A DNA stretch of 64,000 nt from Flavobacterium agri (GTDB taxonomy: Bacteria > Bacteroidota > Bacteroidia > Flavobacteriales > Flavobacteriaceae): positions 124,001 to 188,000 of the forward strand of contig NZ_JACBJI010000006.1 in assembly GCF_013401995.1 (NCBI RefSeq). Reading direction: 5' to 3'. The notes below the pieces were generated by a model, which saw only the letters and a list, made by a program, of their open reading frames with translations, was not told the DNA's origin and did no database searches. Positions 50,606 to 59,204 of this stretch are shown here, piece after piece (the stretch's first letter is position 1; every line of letters begins with the position of its first letter). Position numbers and translations under genes: made by a program.

Positions 50606-53010
50606 AACACCACTTCTAGCGTAACATAAAACGTGCGCGTTTCGCTTGGGATGATTCCCGGTCCTGGATAACCCGTCGCGCGTCTTGTGAAGTAGTTGTT
50701 GTTGGTGAAGTTGTTGATTCCGCTTTCGAGTTTCCAGTTTCTCCATTTGTATGAAAGTCCTAAGTCGGCTACGTAATACGATGGGATTTGCCCGAAAACG
50801 CCATATGTATTGTCGTTCGGATCGCTTTTCGAATTCGAAGCGTCGGTAAACTGGTCGGAATAATACGTAAGCTGGATCGTCGCAAGCACGTTTCTATATC
50901 CGACGCCCGTTCCCGTTTTCACATTGACAAGCGGTACGAATTCTACTTTATTCCCTTCTATGTTGCCCGCATCCGAGTCGAGGTATTCCGAACCTGTAAG
51001 CGCACCGTTCGCGAAAACATTCCAGGAAAAATCGGGGCTGTCGAAAAACGTACGGTCGAGTTTCCAGTCGACCATCGCTTCAAAACCATACGTAAGCGCA
51101 TTGCCCACATTGGTCCTGTAGCGCACCAATCCGGCCGCGCCGTTCGGGTTTTCGGCTAAATATTCTCCGATTTTTTCTCCGTAATATAAAGCGAAAACAC
51201 TGGCGTCGAGCGAGATTTTATCGTTGAATTTCCCACGGATTCCAACATCGGACGTATACCCTTTTTCATCGTCGATTCCCGGATCGATCGCAAGTCCGGG
51301 CGTGCTCGTGCGGATGTCATTGTACGTGACCGAACGGTAATTGCGCGACACGTTGCCGTAAAGCTCGAACCCGTTGTCCATTTTATGCGCCATTCCGATT
51401 CCGAACAGGAAAATCTCGCGTTTCTTGTCGATTTTTTCGTTTATGGTTTCGTCGAGGATCACGTTTCCGGCCAAATCGTACAGCACGTTGCGGTAAAAAC
51501 CGTTGGCTTTGGTACGGATGCTTTCATATCGGAATCCGGGCGTGATCGAGAATTTATCCGAAATGCGGAACACGTTTTCCCCGAAAATAGCCAAGTTCAA
51601 ATTCGGATAAGTGTATTGGGTCATCGCATCGTCGGCCAATTCGAAATCGGGTCCCGAACCGGTCGAGCCCGCACCCTGGAATTCGCGGTTATGCGCCTGA
51701 TAATATTTCGCGCCCAACAACAAAGCGTTGTTTTGGCTGCCGATTTTGTACTTTCGCAAGTAACGCGCCTCAGCTCCCCAATTCGCGAATTTCCCCGAAA
51801 TCAAATCGCGGTTCGAACCCGGAACATCGTCGGCCGACACGCGGTTCTGGCGATATCCGACGGCCTGACGTTGCGCATCGAGTCCGAAAAGTTGCAATGA
51901 GAAATTGTCGTTCGAACTGAATTTGTGTTTCAATTGAAACGCGAACAGATTCCAATGTACATCGAACCAGTTACGTGCGCGGTTGCTTTGTTCCGGATCC
52001 TGATTGAACATCAAATCGGTGAGCCCGCCCGGTTGTTGCGCGAGGTAGTTGAGGTTGGTATAATCGAAATGGATCGACGTCTTTTCGGAAAACGCATAAT
52101 TCAAATTCGCGAAAAAATTGCGGCTGCTGAATTCGGAATTCGGGCGAAAACCGTCGCCTTGCTTATAATTGAAGTAGGTGTAATAGCTGAATTTACCGAC
52201 GGTTCCGCTCAAACTCGAAAAGTTCGTATACAAACCGTAAGAACCGAGGGTATTGCGCAAGACGATTTCCATTTTCTTCGTCGACGGATCGTGCAGCTTG
52301 AAATTGATGAGCCCGCCGAACTGCGTGCCGTATTGCAACGAAGCCGCACCACGCACGACCTGGATTTCCTGAAGCGCTTCGACCGGAGGCGTGTAATAAC
52401 TTTCGGGATAACCCAAAACATCGGCACTGATATCGTAACCGTTCTGGCGCGTATTGAAATTCGAGGTCCGGTTCGGATTGAGCCCGCGGCCGCCGACCGA
52501 AAGCTGTAAACCGCCGTCCGATCCTTCGTTTATCGTAAGCCCGACGACCTGGCTGTACACCTGTCGCGTATTGTTCACGGCTTTGTTCACGGTGAGTTGG
52601 TCGACCGAAACGACCTCTGTTTTCTTTCCGGCATAAATCGCGGTTTCCTCTACATCTCTGAGCTTGTTGAGCGCAAACAGCTTTTCGCGTTGTTTTTGGA
52701 TGACGACTTCCGAAAGCAGCTCGACTTTGAGGAATTTGACTTCGACGACTTTTTCGGATGGCGACAACGTCATATCGACCGTACCGAAATCCTCGGCATA
52801 AAAAGTGAAATCGTACGCCTTGTTTTCGGGAACCGAAATCACCGACGGACTTTGCTTGAGCACGAACTTTTCTCCGGTCGTCTTATTGTAGACCTCGACG
52901 GGCCAAACCGCCTCGGCACTTATATCCGAAAACGAGACGTTGATCGAAAACTGGGCGTTGGCGGTAAGTCCGAAACACAAAAATAACAGGCTAAAAACCG
53001 TAAATCTCAT
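50602..53010 (-). CDS. TonB-dependent receptor (FecA-like), iron-locus member
   Basis: An 802-residue outer-membrane receptor, start at 53010 (MRFTVFSLL) before a signal peptide cut at ANAQ; longer in-frame starts run through the HTTM gene and would lose the signal. Order: an N-terminal beta domain (about 24-110), plug with TRQVYSQVVGLTINEGSDGGLQLSVGGRGLNPNRTSNFNTRQNG and ALQEIQVVRGAASLQYGTQFGGLINF, then the barrel ending VTLEVVF. This plug form is the FecA class. It overlaps the HTTM stop by 20 bases, so the two are coupled. As third gene of the imelysin-HTTM operon it most likely imports ferric or other metal complexes. Confidence 0.92.
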   Translation of the reverse strand: MRFTVFSLLFLCFGLTANAQFSINVSFSDISAEAVWPVEVYNKTTGEKFVLKQSPSVISVPENKAYDFTFYAEDFGTVDMTLSPSEKVVEVKFLKVELLSEVVIQKQREKLFALNKLRDVEETAIYAGKKTEVVSVDQLTVNKAVNNTRQVYSQVVGLTINEGSDGGLQLSVGGRGLNPNRTSNFNTRQNGYDISADVLGYPESYYTPPVEALQEIQVVRGAASLQYGTQFGGLINFKLHDPSTKKMEIVLRNTLGSYGLYTNFSSLSGTVGKFSYYTYFNYKQGDGFRPNSEFSSRNFFANLNYAFSEKTSIHFDYTNLNYLAQQPGGLTDLMFNQDPEQSNRARNWFDVHWNLFAFQLKHKFSSNDNFSLQLFGLDAQRQAVGYRQNRVSADDVPGSNRDLISGKFANWGAEARYLRKYKIGSQNNALLLGAKYYQAHNREFQGAGSTGSGPDFELADDAMTQYTYPNLNLAIFGENVFRISDKFSITPGFRYESIRTKANGFYRNVLYDLAGNVILDETINEKIDKKREIFLFGIGMAHKMDNGFELYGNVSRNYRSVTYNDIRTSTPGLAIDPGIDDEKGYTSDVGIRGKFNDKISLDASVFALYYGEKIGEYLAENPNGAAGLVRYRTNVGNALTYGFEAMVDWKLDRTFFDSPDFSWNVFANGALTGSEYLDSDAGNIEGNKVEFVPLVNVKTGTGVGYRNVLATIQLTYYSDQFTDASNSKSDPNDNTYGVFGQIPSYYVADLGLSYKWRNWKLESGINNFTNNNYFTRRATGYPGPGIIPSETRTFYVTLEVVF

Positions 53011-54358
53011 CGTTGAAAAGTAAAATCCAGGTCTTGTGCCTGAACGATTCGTATTGTTTTGAAAGGTCGACTTTAGGGTCGATATAAGGTTGCGACAAAC
53101 GTCCGTTGAGCGCGACATAACTTGTGCAAAAAACTTTTGGGTCTTGGATCCCGCGTTTTTCGAATTCATCATGAAGGAAATGTGCGTATTCTAAAATGAA
53201 ATCGGGTTGGAATGCCATCTGTTTTTCCTGGAAAGCCGTGAGAAATTCATGATTGTCAACATGAACTACGGCATTTCGAGCTTCATCGACGACGCGGAAT
53301 TCGGTGTAACCCGCTTTTTCCATAAGCATCACGCGCCATGAGAAGCGAAAACCTTCTTCGGTCCAAAAAAGTTCGTCGGGGTAAAGCAAGTATCGAAACG
53401 GAAAAAACAGCTGGAAAACGACGAAAGCGATCACGATATTGAGCTTCATCACATTGGGCAGGTCGAACGTCTGGACTTTCTCTTTGGTCATGATCAGCAA
53501 CGAATGCGGCAATCTGAAAATGCTTCGGATGTAGCCCAAAACACCGCGATGGAACGACGGCCCGAAGAAAATTAACGTCGCCACGATCATGATGTACGGG
53601 AAAATCCCGATCGGGAACAAAATCTTGGTCAATATGTGAAACACGATCACGAGCAGGAATGCCCAGAATCGCGTTTTCCGGTTGAGCAGTAAAAACGGGA
53701 TCGTCAAATCGTAAGCCGCGCCTATCCAACAAAACGCATACTGCATCCAATTTTGGTTGAGCCAGGTTCCGATGAGCGGCAAATCCATATTTCCGGGAAG
53801 CCAGATCTTGAGTGGCATCGCGTGCAACAGCCAATCGGAATTGAGCTTGGCCAGGCCTGCGTAGAAATAGACGATGCCGAGAAGCAGTTTGAGAATATCG
53901 GTCGTCCAACGCGGAATCCTTGAGAAAGCAAGCTTCTGGTTGCGATGCGCATCGACCGAAAAAAAAGCGTTTGCGGGCAAAAAAATCATGATGAAACTCA
54001 CGACCGACACAAAATAGTAATGGTTCAGGTACGTGGTCTTGTCCATGAGTTCGATATACGTGAACGTGAGGAAAAACGTAACGATAGCCAGCCTGTATTT
54101 GAATCCTATGGCGACCATGAAAGCCGAAACCGCGCATACGGCGAATAGCAAATACGTCCAATCGCCCAAAGGCTTGACCCATTCGAAACCGTAATACGTA
54201 AAGTGGAAAACGGGTTTGATGTAGAATTTTTCGATCCAGCCGTAAGCCGCAAAACGAATCAATCCGCCGAGCATCATAAAACCGAACGCCAGCCTGAAAA
54301 AGGCCAGCGTCGCCGCATCGCATCCCGATGCCAGATATTTGCGGATCGAAATCGCCAT
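52991..54358 (-). CDS. HTTM-domain (vitamin-K-dependent carboxylase-like) membrane protein
   Basis: A 455-residue multipass protein (about eight to ten hydrophobic segments) of the HTTM/VKGC superfamily. The key segment is I-E-L-M-D-K-T-T-Y-L-N-H-Y-Y-F (residues 102-116): the human gamma-glutamyl carboxylase has the same D-K...N-H pattern, and its Lys (218) is proposed as the catalytic base. Lys107, Asn112 and His113 are retained here. C-terminal about 130 residues are soluble. It sits between an imelysin-like lipoprotein (3-base gap) and the TonB receptor (20-base overlap). Whether it carboxylates, or oxidises a quinol for metal reduction, is inference. Confidence 0.85.
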   Translation of the reverse strand: MAISIRKYLASGCDAATLAFFRLAFGFMMLGGLIRFAAYGWIEKFYIKPVFHFTYYGFEWVKPLGDWTYLLFAVCAVSAFMVAIGFKYRLAIVTFFLTFTYIELMDKTTYLNHYYFVSVVSFIMIFLPANAFFSVDAHRNQKLAFSRIPRWTTDILKLLLGIVYFYAGLAKLNSDWLLHAMPLKIWLPGNMDLPLIGTWLNQNWMQYAFCWIGAAYDLTIPFLLLNRKTRFWAFLLVIVFHILTKILFPIGIFPYIMIVATLIFFGPSFHRGVLGYIRSIFRLPHSLLIMTKEKVQTFDLPNVMKLNIVIAFVVFQLFFPFRYLLYPDELFWTEEGFRFSWRVMLMEKAGYTEFRVVDEARNAVVHVDNHEFLTAFQEKQMAFQPDFILEYAHFLHDEFEKRGIQDPKVFCTSYVALNGRLSQPYIDPKVDLSKQYESFRHKTWILLFNDEIYGF

Positions 54359-54361
54359 GGC

Positions 54362-55474
54362 TTAATCGCCGTCTCCGTCTACGTAATCGATCGTGATATT
54401 AAGCGCCTGGAGCATGTCGAGTTTCACATAAACGACTTGCTGTTGGAGCACGTTGTACGCGTTGATCATTTTGGTATTGTCGCTGAAAATCTGCTCAGAA
54501 AAACTTTCGTCCAAAGTAGTATTGGCTTCGAAAACCGCTGTGAATTGGTTGTTGATGATCGTGGAAAGGTTCTGGCCGTTTCGCACCGCGTTCACATGGT
54601 CGAGATAGGTTTTGAGACCTGGTCCGGTCGTCGCATTTCCGAAAGATTTTCCGTTGAAGAAATCCTGTTCGGCATGAAGCGATTCGTTGAGCAGATTGCG
54701 TGAAATGTCGTTTTTGTAATAGGCTTCGACTTTTTCGGGAAATGTCGTCCCGTTCGAGAAAAGTCCCGACGGAATGCCCAATTTGCCGTAGCGGATGTCT
54801 TTTTCGAGCGTCTTCACGAAAAGGTTCGTGATCTTGTTGGTCGAACTGCTCACGGAATTGCCATTGCTCGCCACGAACGAATCGCGGAAACCACCGTTCC
54901 AATCGGCTACGACCGCATCGATGACGGTTTTGAGACGGGTCGTGACATCGGTAAGGTATTGCTTGTATTTGACGGCGTTCGCATTTGTCGTATAAAAAGC
55001 GAGAATTTCGGGATCGTTGTTACCAAGCCCGTTAATCAGATAGTCGACAGCCGGAAAACCTTGTTTATCGAACTGTGAAAATGTAGTCAGGTTGTAATTG
55101 CCCGAAGCGATGTTGGCTTCGATTCCGGTCGCGCTTGCCGGATACGTATTTCCTGACAACTTCAGGTTCAGATCCTGTGCTTTTCCGATATCATAGAGCA
55201 TCACGTATTGGAACGCTTTGTAGCCGTCAAGCCACGACGCGCGAAGTGTTTCGAGGTTCAGCTGTGAAGGGTTTGCGTTGAAAGCCGCTGCAGCGGTCGC
55301 AAGCGTATTCACTTTCGCTTGATAGTTTTCATACGAAGGGATGATGATGTTATCGGCCCAATGGGTAAGCATTGCCGAACGGTCGAAAGTATCCGACGGG
55401 TTATCGCCACCATCGGACGAAGAACAACCGAAAGCGACCAAAGCGAAAAAGGCAAAAAGGAGAATTTTCCTCAT
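54362..55474 (-). CDS. Imelysin-like lipoprotein with degenerate GxHxxE motif
   Basis: A 370-residue lipoprotein (Cys17, LVAFGC; acidic DGGDNPSD follows), imelysin-type helical domain through residue about 360 (ANIIIPSYENYQAKVN-type start, LRASWLDGYKAFQYV, DKQGFPAVDYLINGL). Imelysins have a GxHxxE metal/peptidase site. The aligned place here reads G139-F-P141-A-V-D144, so the His is Pro and the Glu is Asp. A divergent function (scaffold or ligand chaperone for the canonical imelysin) is likely. It is the first gene of the HTTM-TonB operon and divergent from the canonical imelysin. Confidence 0.88.
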   Translation of the reverse strand: MRKILLFAFFALVAFGCSSSDGGDNPSDTFDRSAMLTHWADNIIIPSYENYQAKVNTLATAAAAFNANPSQLNLETLRASWLDGYKAFQYVMLYDIGKAQDLNLKLSGNTYPASATGIEANIASGNYNLTTFSQFDKQGFPAVDYLINGLGNNDPEILAFYTTNANAVKYKQYLTDVTTRLKTVIDAVVADWNGGFRDSFVASNGNSVSSSTNKITNLFVKTLEKDIRYGKLGIPSGLFSNGTTFPEKVEAYYKNDISRNLLNESLHAEQDFFNGKSFGNATTGPGLKTYLDHVNAVRNGQNLSTIINNQFTAVFEANTTLDESFSEQIFSDNTKMINAYNVLQQQVVYVKLDMLQALNITIDYVDGDGD

Positions 55475-55660
55475 CTCAAGAAATTTTCGGCAAAAATAAT
55501 GAAGCTGATTTACTTATGTTTATTTATTCTAAATAATTTCGTCAAATTGTTGATAAGAAATCGCGACGCAAATATTTTTTCGCAAATGTTCGCATCGGCT
55601 TTTGTCTTTCGGAACAAAGGATTTACATTTGCCGTAATTTTAAATCAATCTAAATAAACA
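55475..55660. promoter_or_regulatory. Divergent control region of the iron-type locus
   Basis: Plus strand: TTTG (55601-55604), exactly 19 bases, TACATTTG (55624-55631), then 29 bases to the start at 55661, a consensus promoter. Minus strand: TATTTTTG (55498-55491), 16 bases before the start at 55474, with no clear -33. An A+T-rich stretch (55501-55560) lies between. I found no obvious Fur box by eye. Confidence 0.65.
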
Positions 55661-56824
55661 ATGAAAAACATATCTATATCTGCCGCGTTTTTGGCTGTCG
55701 TAGGTTGCTCTTTCGTGACTTCTTGTAGCGATGACGATTCAAATGATGGCGTTACCAAAGCGAAAGTGATCAAGAATTACGCGGACATCGCTTACGAAAA
55801 CTACAAAGATGCATACGACGATGCCGTAGAACTTGAGCAAGCGATCAACGCATTTGTAGCCAATCCTACCCAAGCTACTTTCAACACGGCTAAAGAAGAG
55901 TGGAAAGAATCACGCGAAAGTTATGGTACGACAGAAGCGTTCCGTTTCGCGAACGGGCCTATCGACGACGCCGACGGACCGGAAGGTTTGATCAATTCTT
56001 GGCCGTTGGACGAAGCATATATCGATTATGTCGACGGAGATGCAAATGCAGGAATCATCAACAATCCGGCAGAATTCCCTACAATTACGAAAGTTTCGCT
56101 CGAAGCGTTGAACCAAACCGAAAACGAAGAAAGCGTTAGCGTTGGTTACCATGCGATCGAATTTTTGCTTTGGGGACAGGATTTGACGGCTCCATCGGCT
56201 AACATGGCGGGACAACGTCCATACACCGATTTCGTTGACGGAGGAACCGCTTCAAACCAGGATCGTCGTCGCCAATATTTGTTAGCTTGTGCCGATTTGT
56301 TGACCGACCACCTGTCTTCGCTTGTAACCGAATGGCAACCGGGAGGTGCCTACCGCACGACTTTCCTCGCTTTGCCCGAAAACGAAGCGTTGCAGAACAT
56401 GTACCTCGGAATCGTGACGTTGGCTTCGGCCGAACTTGCCGTAGAGCGCATGGACGTCGCGCTTTTGAACATGAGCCAGGAAGACGAGCACTCTTGCTTC
56501 AGCGACAACACGCACCGCGACGTACGCTTGAACCTTCAGGGAATCGTAAACATTTATCAAGGCAAGTACGATGATATCGACGGGCCGTCGTTGGAAGATT
56601 TGGTCAAGAAAGCCAGCACTACGGCTTTCAGCGCGACACAAACGTCCTTGCAAGCGGCACAGACCAAGATGAACGCGACTCAAATCCCGTTCGACGCGGC
56701 GATTTCTGAAGGCCCGGATTCTACCGAAGGCGCAAAAGTAAAAGCTACCGTTGAAGAACTTCAAAACCTTGGCGCGACATTCATTGCCGGAGCCGCAGCG
56801 ATCGGAGTTACCGTCAACGGATAA
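55661..56824 (+). CDS. Imelysin (IrpA-like) iron-uptake lipoprotein
   Basis: A 387-residue lipoprotein; the lipobox could be Cys16 (AVVGC) or Cys22 (FVTSC), the latter followed by acidic DDDSNDG. The imelysin domain has the intact site G162-Y-H164-A-I-E167 (SVGYHAIEFLLWGQDL) and the family phrase QEDEHSCFSDNTHRD, typical of IrpA, an iron-regulated protein of the EfeO/insulin-cleaving family. It would sit at the outer or inner membrane and bind iron. A strong terminator hairpin follows its stop before the di-heme gene, suggesting attenuated readthrough. Confidence 0.93.
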   Translation: MKNISISAAFLAVVGCSFVTSCSDDDSNDGVTKAKVIKNYADIAYENYKDAYDDAVELEQAINAFVANPTQATFNTAKEEWKESRESYGTTEAFRFANGPIDDADGPEGLINSWPLDEAYIDYVDGDANAGIINNPAEFPTITKVSLEALNQTENEESVSVGYHAIEFLLWGQDLTAPSANMAGQRPYTDFVDGGTASNQDRRRQYLLACADLLTDHLSSLVTEWQPGGAYRTTFLALPENEALQNMYLGIVTLASAELAVERMDVALLNMSQEDEHSCFSDNTHRDVRLNLQGIVNIYQGKYDDIDGPSLEDLVKKASTTAFSATQTSLQAAQTKMNATQIPFDAAISEGPDSTEGAKVKATVEELQNLGATFIAGAAAIGVTVNG

Positions 56825-56850
56825 AAAATATTGAATCTATTTTGGATGAG

Positions 56851-56877
56851 AGTGCTCTGTTTCAGGGCACTTTTTTT
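56851..56877 (+). terminator. Terminator between imelysin and di-heme oxidoreductase genes
   Basis: AGTGCTCTG (56851-56859), loop TTT, CAGGGCACT (56863-56871), then a run of seven T. One U-G pair. It sits between two genes of the same strand, so DHOR expression would require readthrough or another promoter, which I did not see. Confidence 0.75.
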
Positions 56878-56893
56878 CCGTTTATAATACACA

Positions 56894-58297
56894 ATGAAAA
56901 AAGTTTACCGTTGCCTTTTGGGCGCTGTGCTATTTCTATCGGTTTCGGCTTGTTCCGACAGCGATTCCGACTACCAACCTTTGACTCCCGAAGAAGGCGA
57001 ACAATTTTCGGGCGGCTCGTCAACGGTTTTCAATTCTACCGAGGAAGCGTTCGGATTTGCATCGTCGGCGATCACGCCAGACCAGGCTTCCGATTTTGGT
57101 GTCGGGAATTCGTTTTTCCGCCAGAATTGGGTCATGGCACCTTCTTCGACCACGGCTCGCGACGGCCTCGGCCCATTTTACAACGCGATTTCGTGCGCTT
57201 CGTGCCATTTCAAGGACGGACGCGGTAGACCTCCAAGCTTCGACGGGGAATTCGGAAAAGGCTTGCTGTTGCGGCTTTCAGTTGCGGGCACAGACGCGTT
57301 CGGAGGCCAACTTCCCGACCCGATTTACGGCGGACAATTGCAGGACAAGGCAATTTTCGGACAAACGGCAAAAGGAGACTACACGATTTCGTACGAAACC
57401 ATCATCGAAACGTTGGCCGACGGCACGACGGTAGAACTGCGCAAACCGATTTACCACATCCAGAATTTGGCTTATGGCGATATGGCCACAAACGTAATGG
57501 TTTCCCCTCGTATCGCGAACCAGATCATCGGCATGGGCTTGCTCGAAGCCATTCCGCAGCAAACGATTTTGGATTTCATAGACAGCGGCGACAGCAATGG
57601 AGACGGTATTGTCGGGAAAGCGAACTACGTGCGCGACTACACTTCAAATACGACCAAACTCGGACGTTTCGGATGGAAAGCCAACCAACCTTCGATACGC
57701 CAACAAGTCGCGATGGCCTTGCATCAGGACATGGGATTGACAACTTCGCTTTTTTCAGTCGAAAATTGCCCGCCGGGAATCGATTGTAACGCGATTCCGA
57801 ATGGTGGCACTCCCGAAGTACCCGATTTATCGCTCGACCGCATGGTGTTGTATTCCCAGGCGTTGTCGGTACCGGCTCGCAGAAATCTCGACGACCAAAG
57901 CGTGTTGAGAGGAAAACAGATTTTCGCCGAGCTCAATTGCATCGGATGCCACAAACCGAAAATCCAGACGGGAAGCGATTATACGATCGCGGGCATGCGT
58001 AACCAGACGATACGTCCTTACACCGATTTGTTGCTGCACGACATGGGTGACGGACTGGCCGACAACGCCAACGACTACCTGGCCAACGGTCGCGAATGGA
58101 GAACCCAGCCGCTTTGGGGAATCGGACTTATCAATACGGTCAACGGACATACGAACCTGTTGCACGACGGACGCGCACGAAACGTAACCGAAGCGATTTT
58201 GTGGCACGCCGGCGAAGCGACGAATTCGAAAAACGCGTTCAAACAACTCAATACTTCCGAACGTACGGATTTGCTGAATTTCATCAACTCGTTGTAA
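56894..58297 (+). CDS. Di-heme oxidoreductase (DHOR/DUF1111) lipoprotein
   Basis: A 467-residue lipoprotein (Cys20 in SVSACSDSDSD). Two heme c sites: CASCH at 101-105 (AISCASCHFKDGRG) and CIGCH at 349-353 (LNCIGCHKPKIQTG). The overall sequence matches the di-heme oxidoreductase family, related to MauG-type peroxidases and common next to imelysins in iron-regulated loci. It could change the redox state of iron or of an imelysin ligand. It is downstream of the terminator at 56851-56877, so stoichiometry to imelysin should be low. Final helix INSL ends the domain normally. Confidence 0.92.
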   Translation: MKKVYRCLLGAVLFLSVSACSDSDSDYQPLTPEEGEQFSGGSSTVFNSTEEAFGFASSAITPDQASDFGVGNSFFRQNWVMAPSSTTARDGLGPFYNAISCASCHFKDGRGRPPSFDGEFGKGLLLRLSVAGTDAFGGQLPDPIYGGQLQDKAIFGQTAKGDYTISYETIIETLADGTTVELRKPIYHIQNLAYGDMATNVMVSPRIANQIIGMGLLEAIPQQTILDFIDSGDSNGDGIVGKANYVRDYTSNTTKLGRFGWKANQPSIRQQVAMALHQDMGLTTSLFSVENCPPGIDCNAIPNGGTPEVPDLSLDRMVLYSQALSVPARRNLDDQSVLRGKQIFAELNCIGCHKPKIQTGSDYTIAGMRNQTIRPYTDLLLHDMGDGLADNANDYLANGREWRTQPLWGIGLINTVNGHTNLLHDGRARNVTEAILWHAGEATNSKNAFKQLNTSERTDLLNFINSL

Positions 58298-58306
58298 TTT
58301 ATATTT

Positions 58307-58373
58307 AAGCCACGAATGGCACCGATTTTCACAAAACATTCGCGAAAATCAGTGCCATTCGTGGCTTTTTTTG
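58307..58373. repeat. Long inverted repeat with T-run (possible terminator)
   Basis: Arms of 24 bases: AAGCCACGAATGGCACCGAT... (58307-58330) and its complement (58344-58367) with one mismatch, 13-base loop, then TTTTTTT. It fits a terminator of the di-heme gene but is longer than needed; similar CCACGAAT inverted repeats appear to be a Flavobacteriia repeat family (recollection). Confidence 0.75.
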
Positions 58374-58428
58374 ACTTCGACGAAGGAGAAGTCTCTGCCT
58401 AAAGCTTACGGCTTAAAGCCTAAAGCCA

Positions 58429-59142
58429 TTATACAGGTTTATATTCTACCACTTTCCAATCTGCGGAAAGCAAGTCGATGTAGTTGTAATGCAGCACGTC
58501 GTTCTTATCGAATTCACCGCTTTTGTTCGTGTCTTCTATCGTGCGGAAATACAGTCGGTTTTTGGATTCAATGAAATTCCAGTCGATCAATTCCTGAAAA
58601 TCCGGAGAGACTTTAACCAATTTGTTTCCGTTGATTTCCCCGATATACAACGTACGGATATCGCTCGCATCAAGCTTTCCGTCCTGATTCGTATCCATAT
58701 CCGAAAGCGAATACACCAAAATCTGCTGTTTGGTCTTATCGGCGAATGCCTTTAGGAAAGTGGCGGTCTGGATAAGCACGGGTTTATCGAAAACGGCTTT
58801 TATGGAATCCGAAGAAACTTCCTGGATTTTAAGATTTTTCAAATAGCCCGTAATTTCGAATTCCCCGTAATTGGAAACCGTAAAGCTTCCTTTTTCGTAC
58901 GAATAACCCGATTTTCTCGCACCGTCCATTACACGATATTGCCCGACGGGATGAATCAGGTACGACGTTCCCGAAATCTGTATCGGCAAATCGGCGATTT
59001 CGATCTCGGAAGAATCGGCCGCGGCGGCCACGGCTTTGGATTCGCGGGCCTTATACGTCACTTTGGGCTTTTCGGTATCCTCATTTTTACAGCCAACGGC
59101 AAACAACGCAACGGACAACGATAGCAACAGCGCTTTTTTCAT
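58429..59142 (-). CDS. EF-hand lipoprotein, unknown function
   Basis: A 237-residue lipoprotein, start at 59142 (MKKALLLSLS), lipobox Cys18 (LFAVGC). After a beta-rich region (about 50-130) two EF-hand/dockerin-like loops follow: DTNQDGKLDASD (150-161) and DTNKSGEFDKND (204-215), both with D-x-N-x-[DS]-G-x-x-D-x-x-D. Calcium binding is likely. It is separated from the iron locus by a terminator-like repeat and has its own -7 box (TATATTTG, 59174-59167). No function assigned. Confidence 0.7.
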   Translation of the reverse strand: MKKALLLSLSVALFAVGCKNEDTEKPKVTYKARESKAVAAAADSSEIEIADLPIQISGTSYLIHPVGQYRVMDGARKSGYSYEKGSFTVSNYGEFEITGYLKNLKIQEVSSDSIKAVFDKPVLIQTATFLKAFADKTKQQILVYSLSDMDTNQDGKLDASDIRTLYIGEINGNKLVKVSPDFQELIDWNFIESKNRLYFRTIEDTNKSGEFDKNDVLHYNYIDLLSADWKVVEYKPV

Positions 59143-59166
59143 ACGATCGGGATTCGGATTACACTT

Positions 59167-59174
59167 CAAATATA
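59167..59174 (-). promoter_or_regulatory. Candidate -7 element for the EF-hand lipoprotein
   Basis: TATATTTG on the minus strand, 24 bases before the start at 59142. It lies 30 bases beyond the stop of the upstream TonB receptor. Confidence 0.4.
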
Positions 59175-59204
59175 CTTAAAAATTGAAAGGTCGATTTTCG
59201 AGGC

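Noticed and set aside
53283-54323. 346-codon frame inside the HTTM gene on the same strand, another phase
   Set aside because: HTTM has a clear multipass domain; the alternative is low-complexity, His/Arg-rich.
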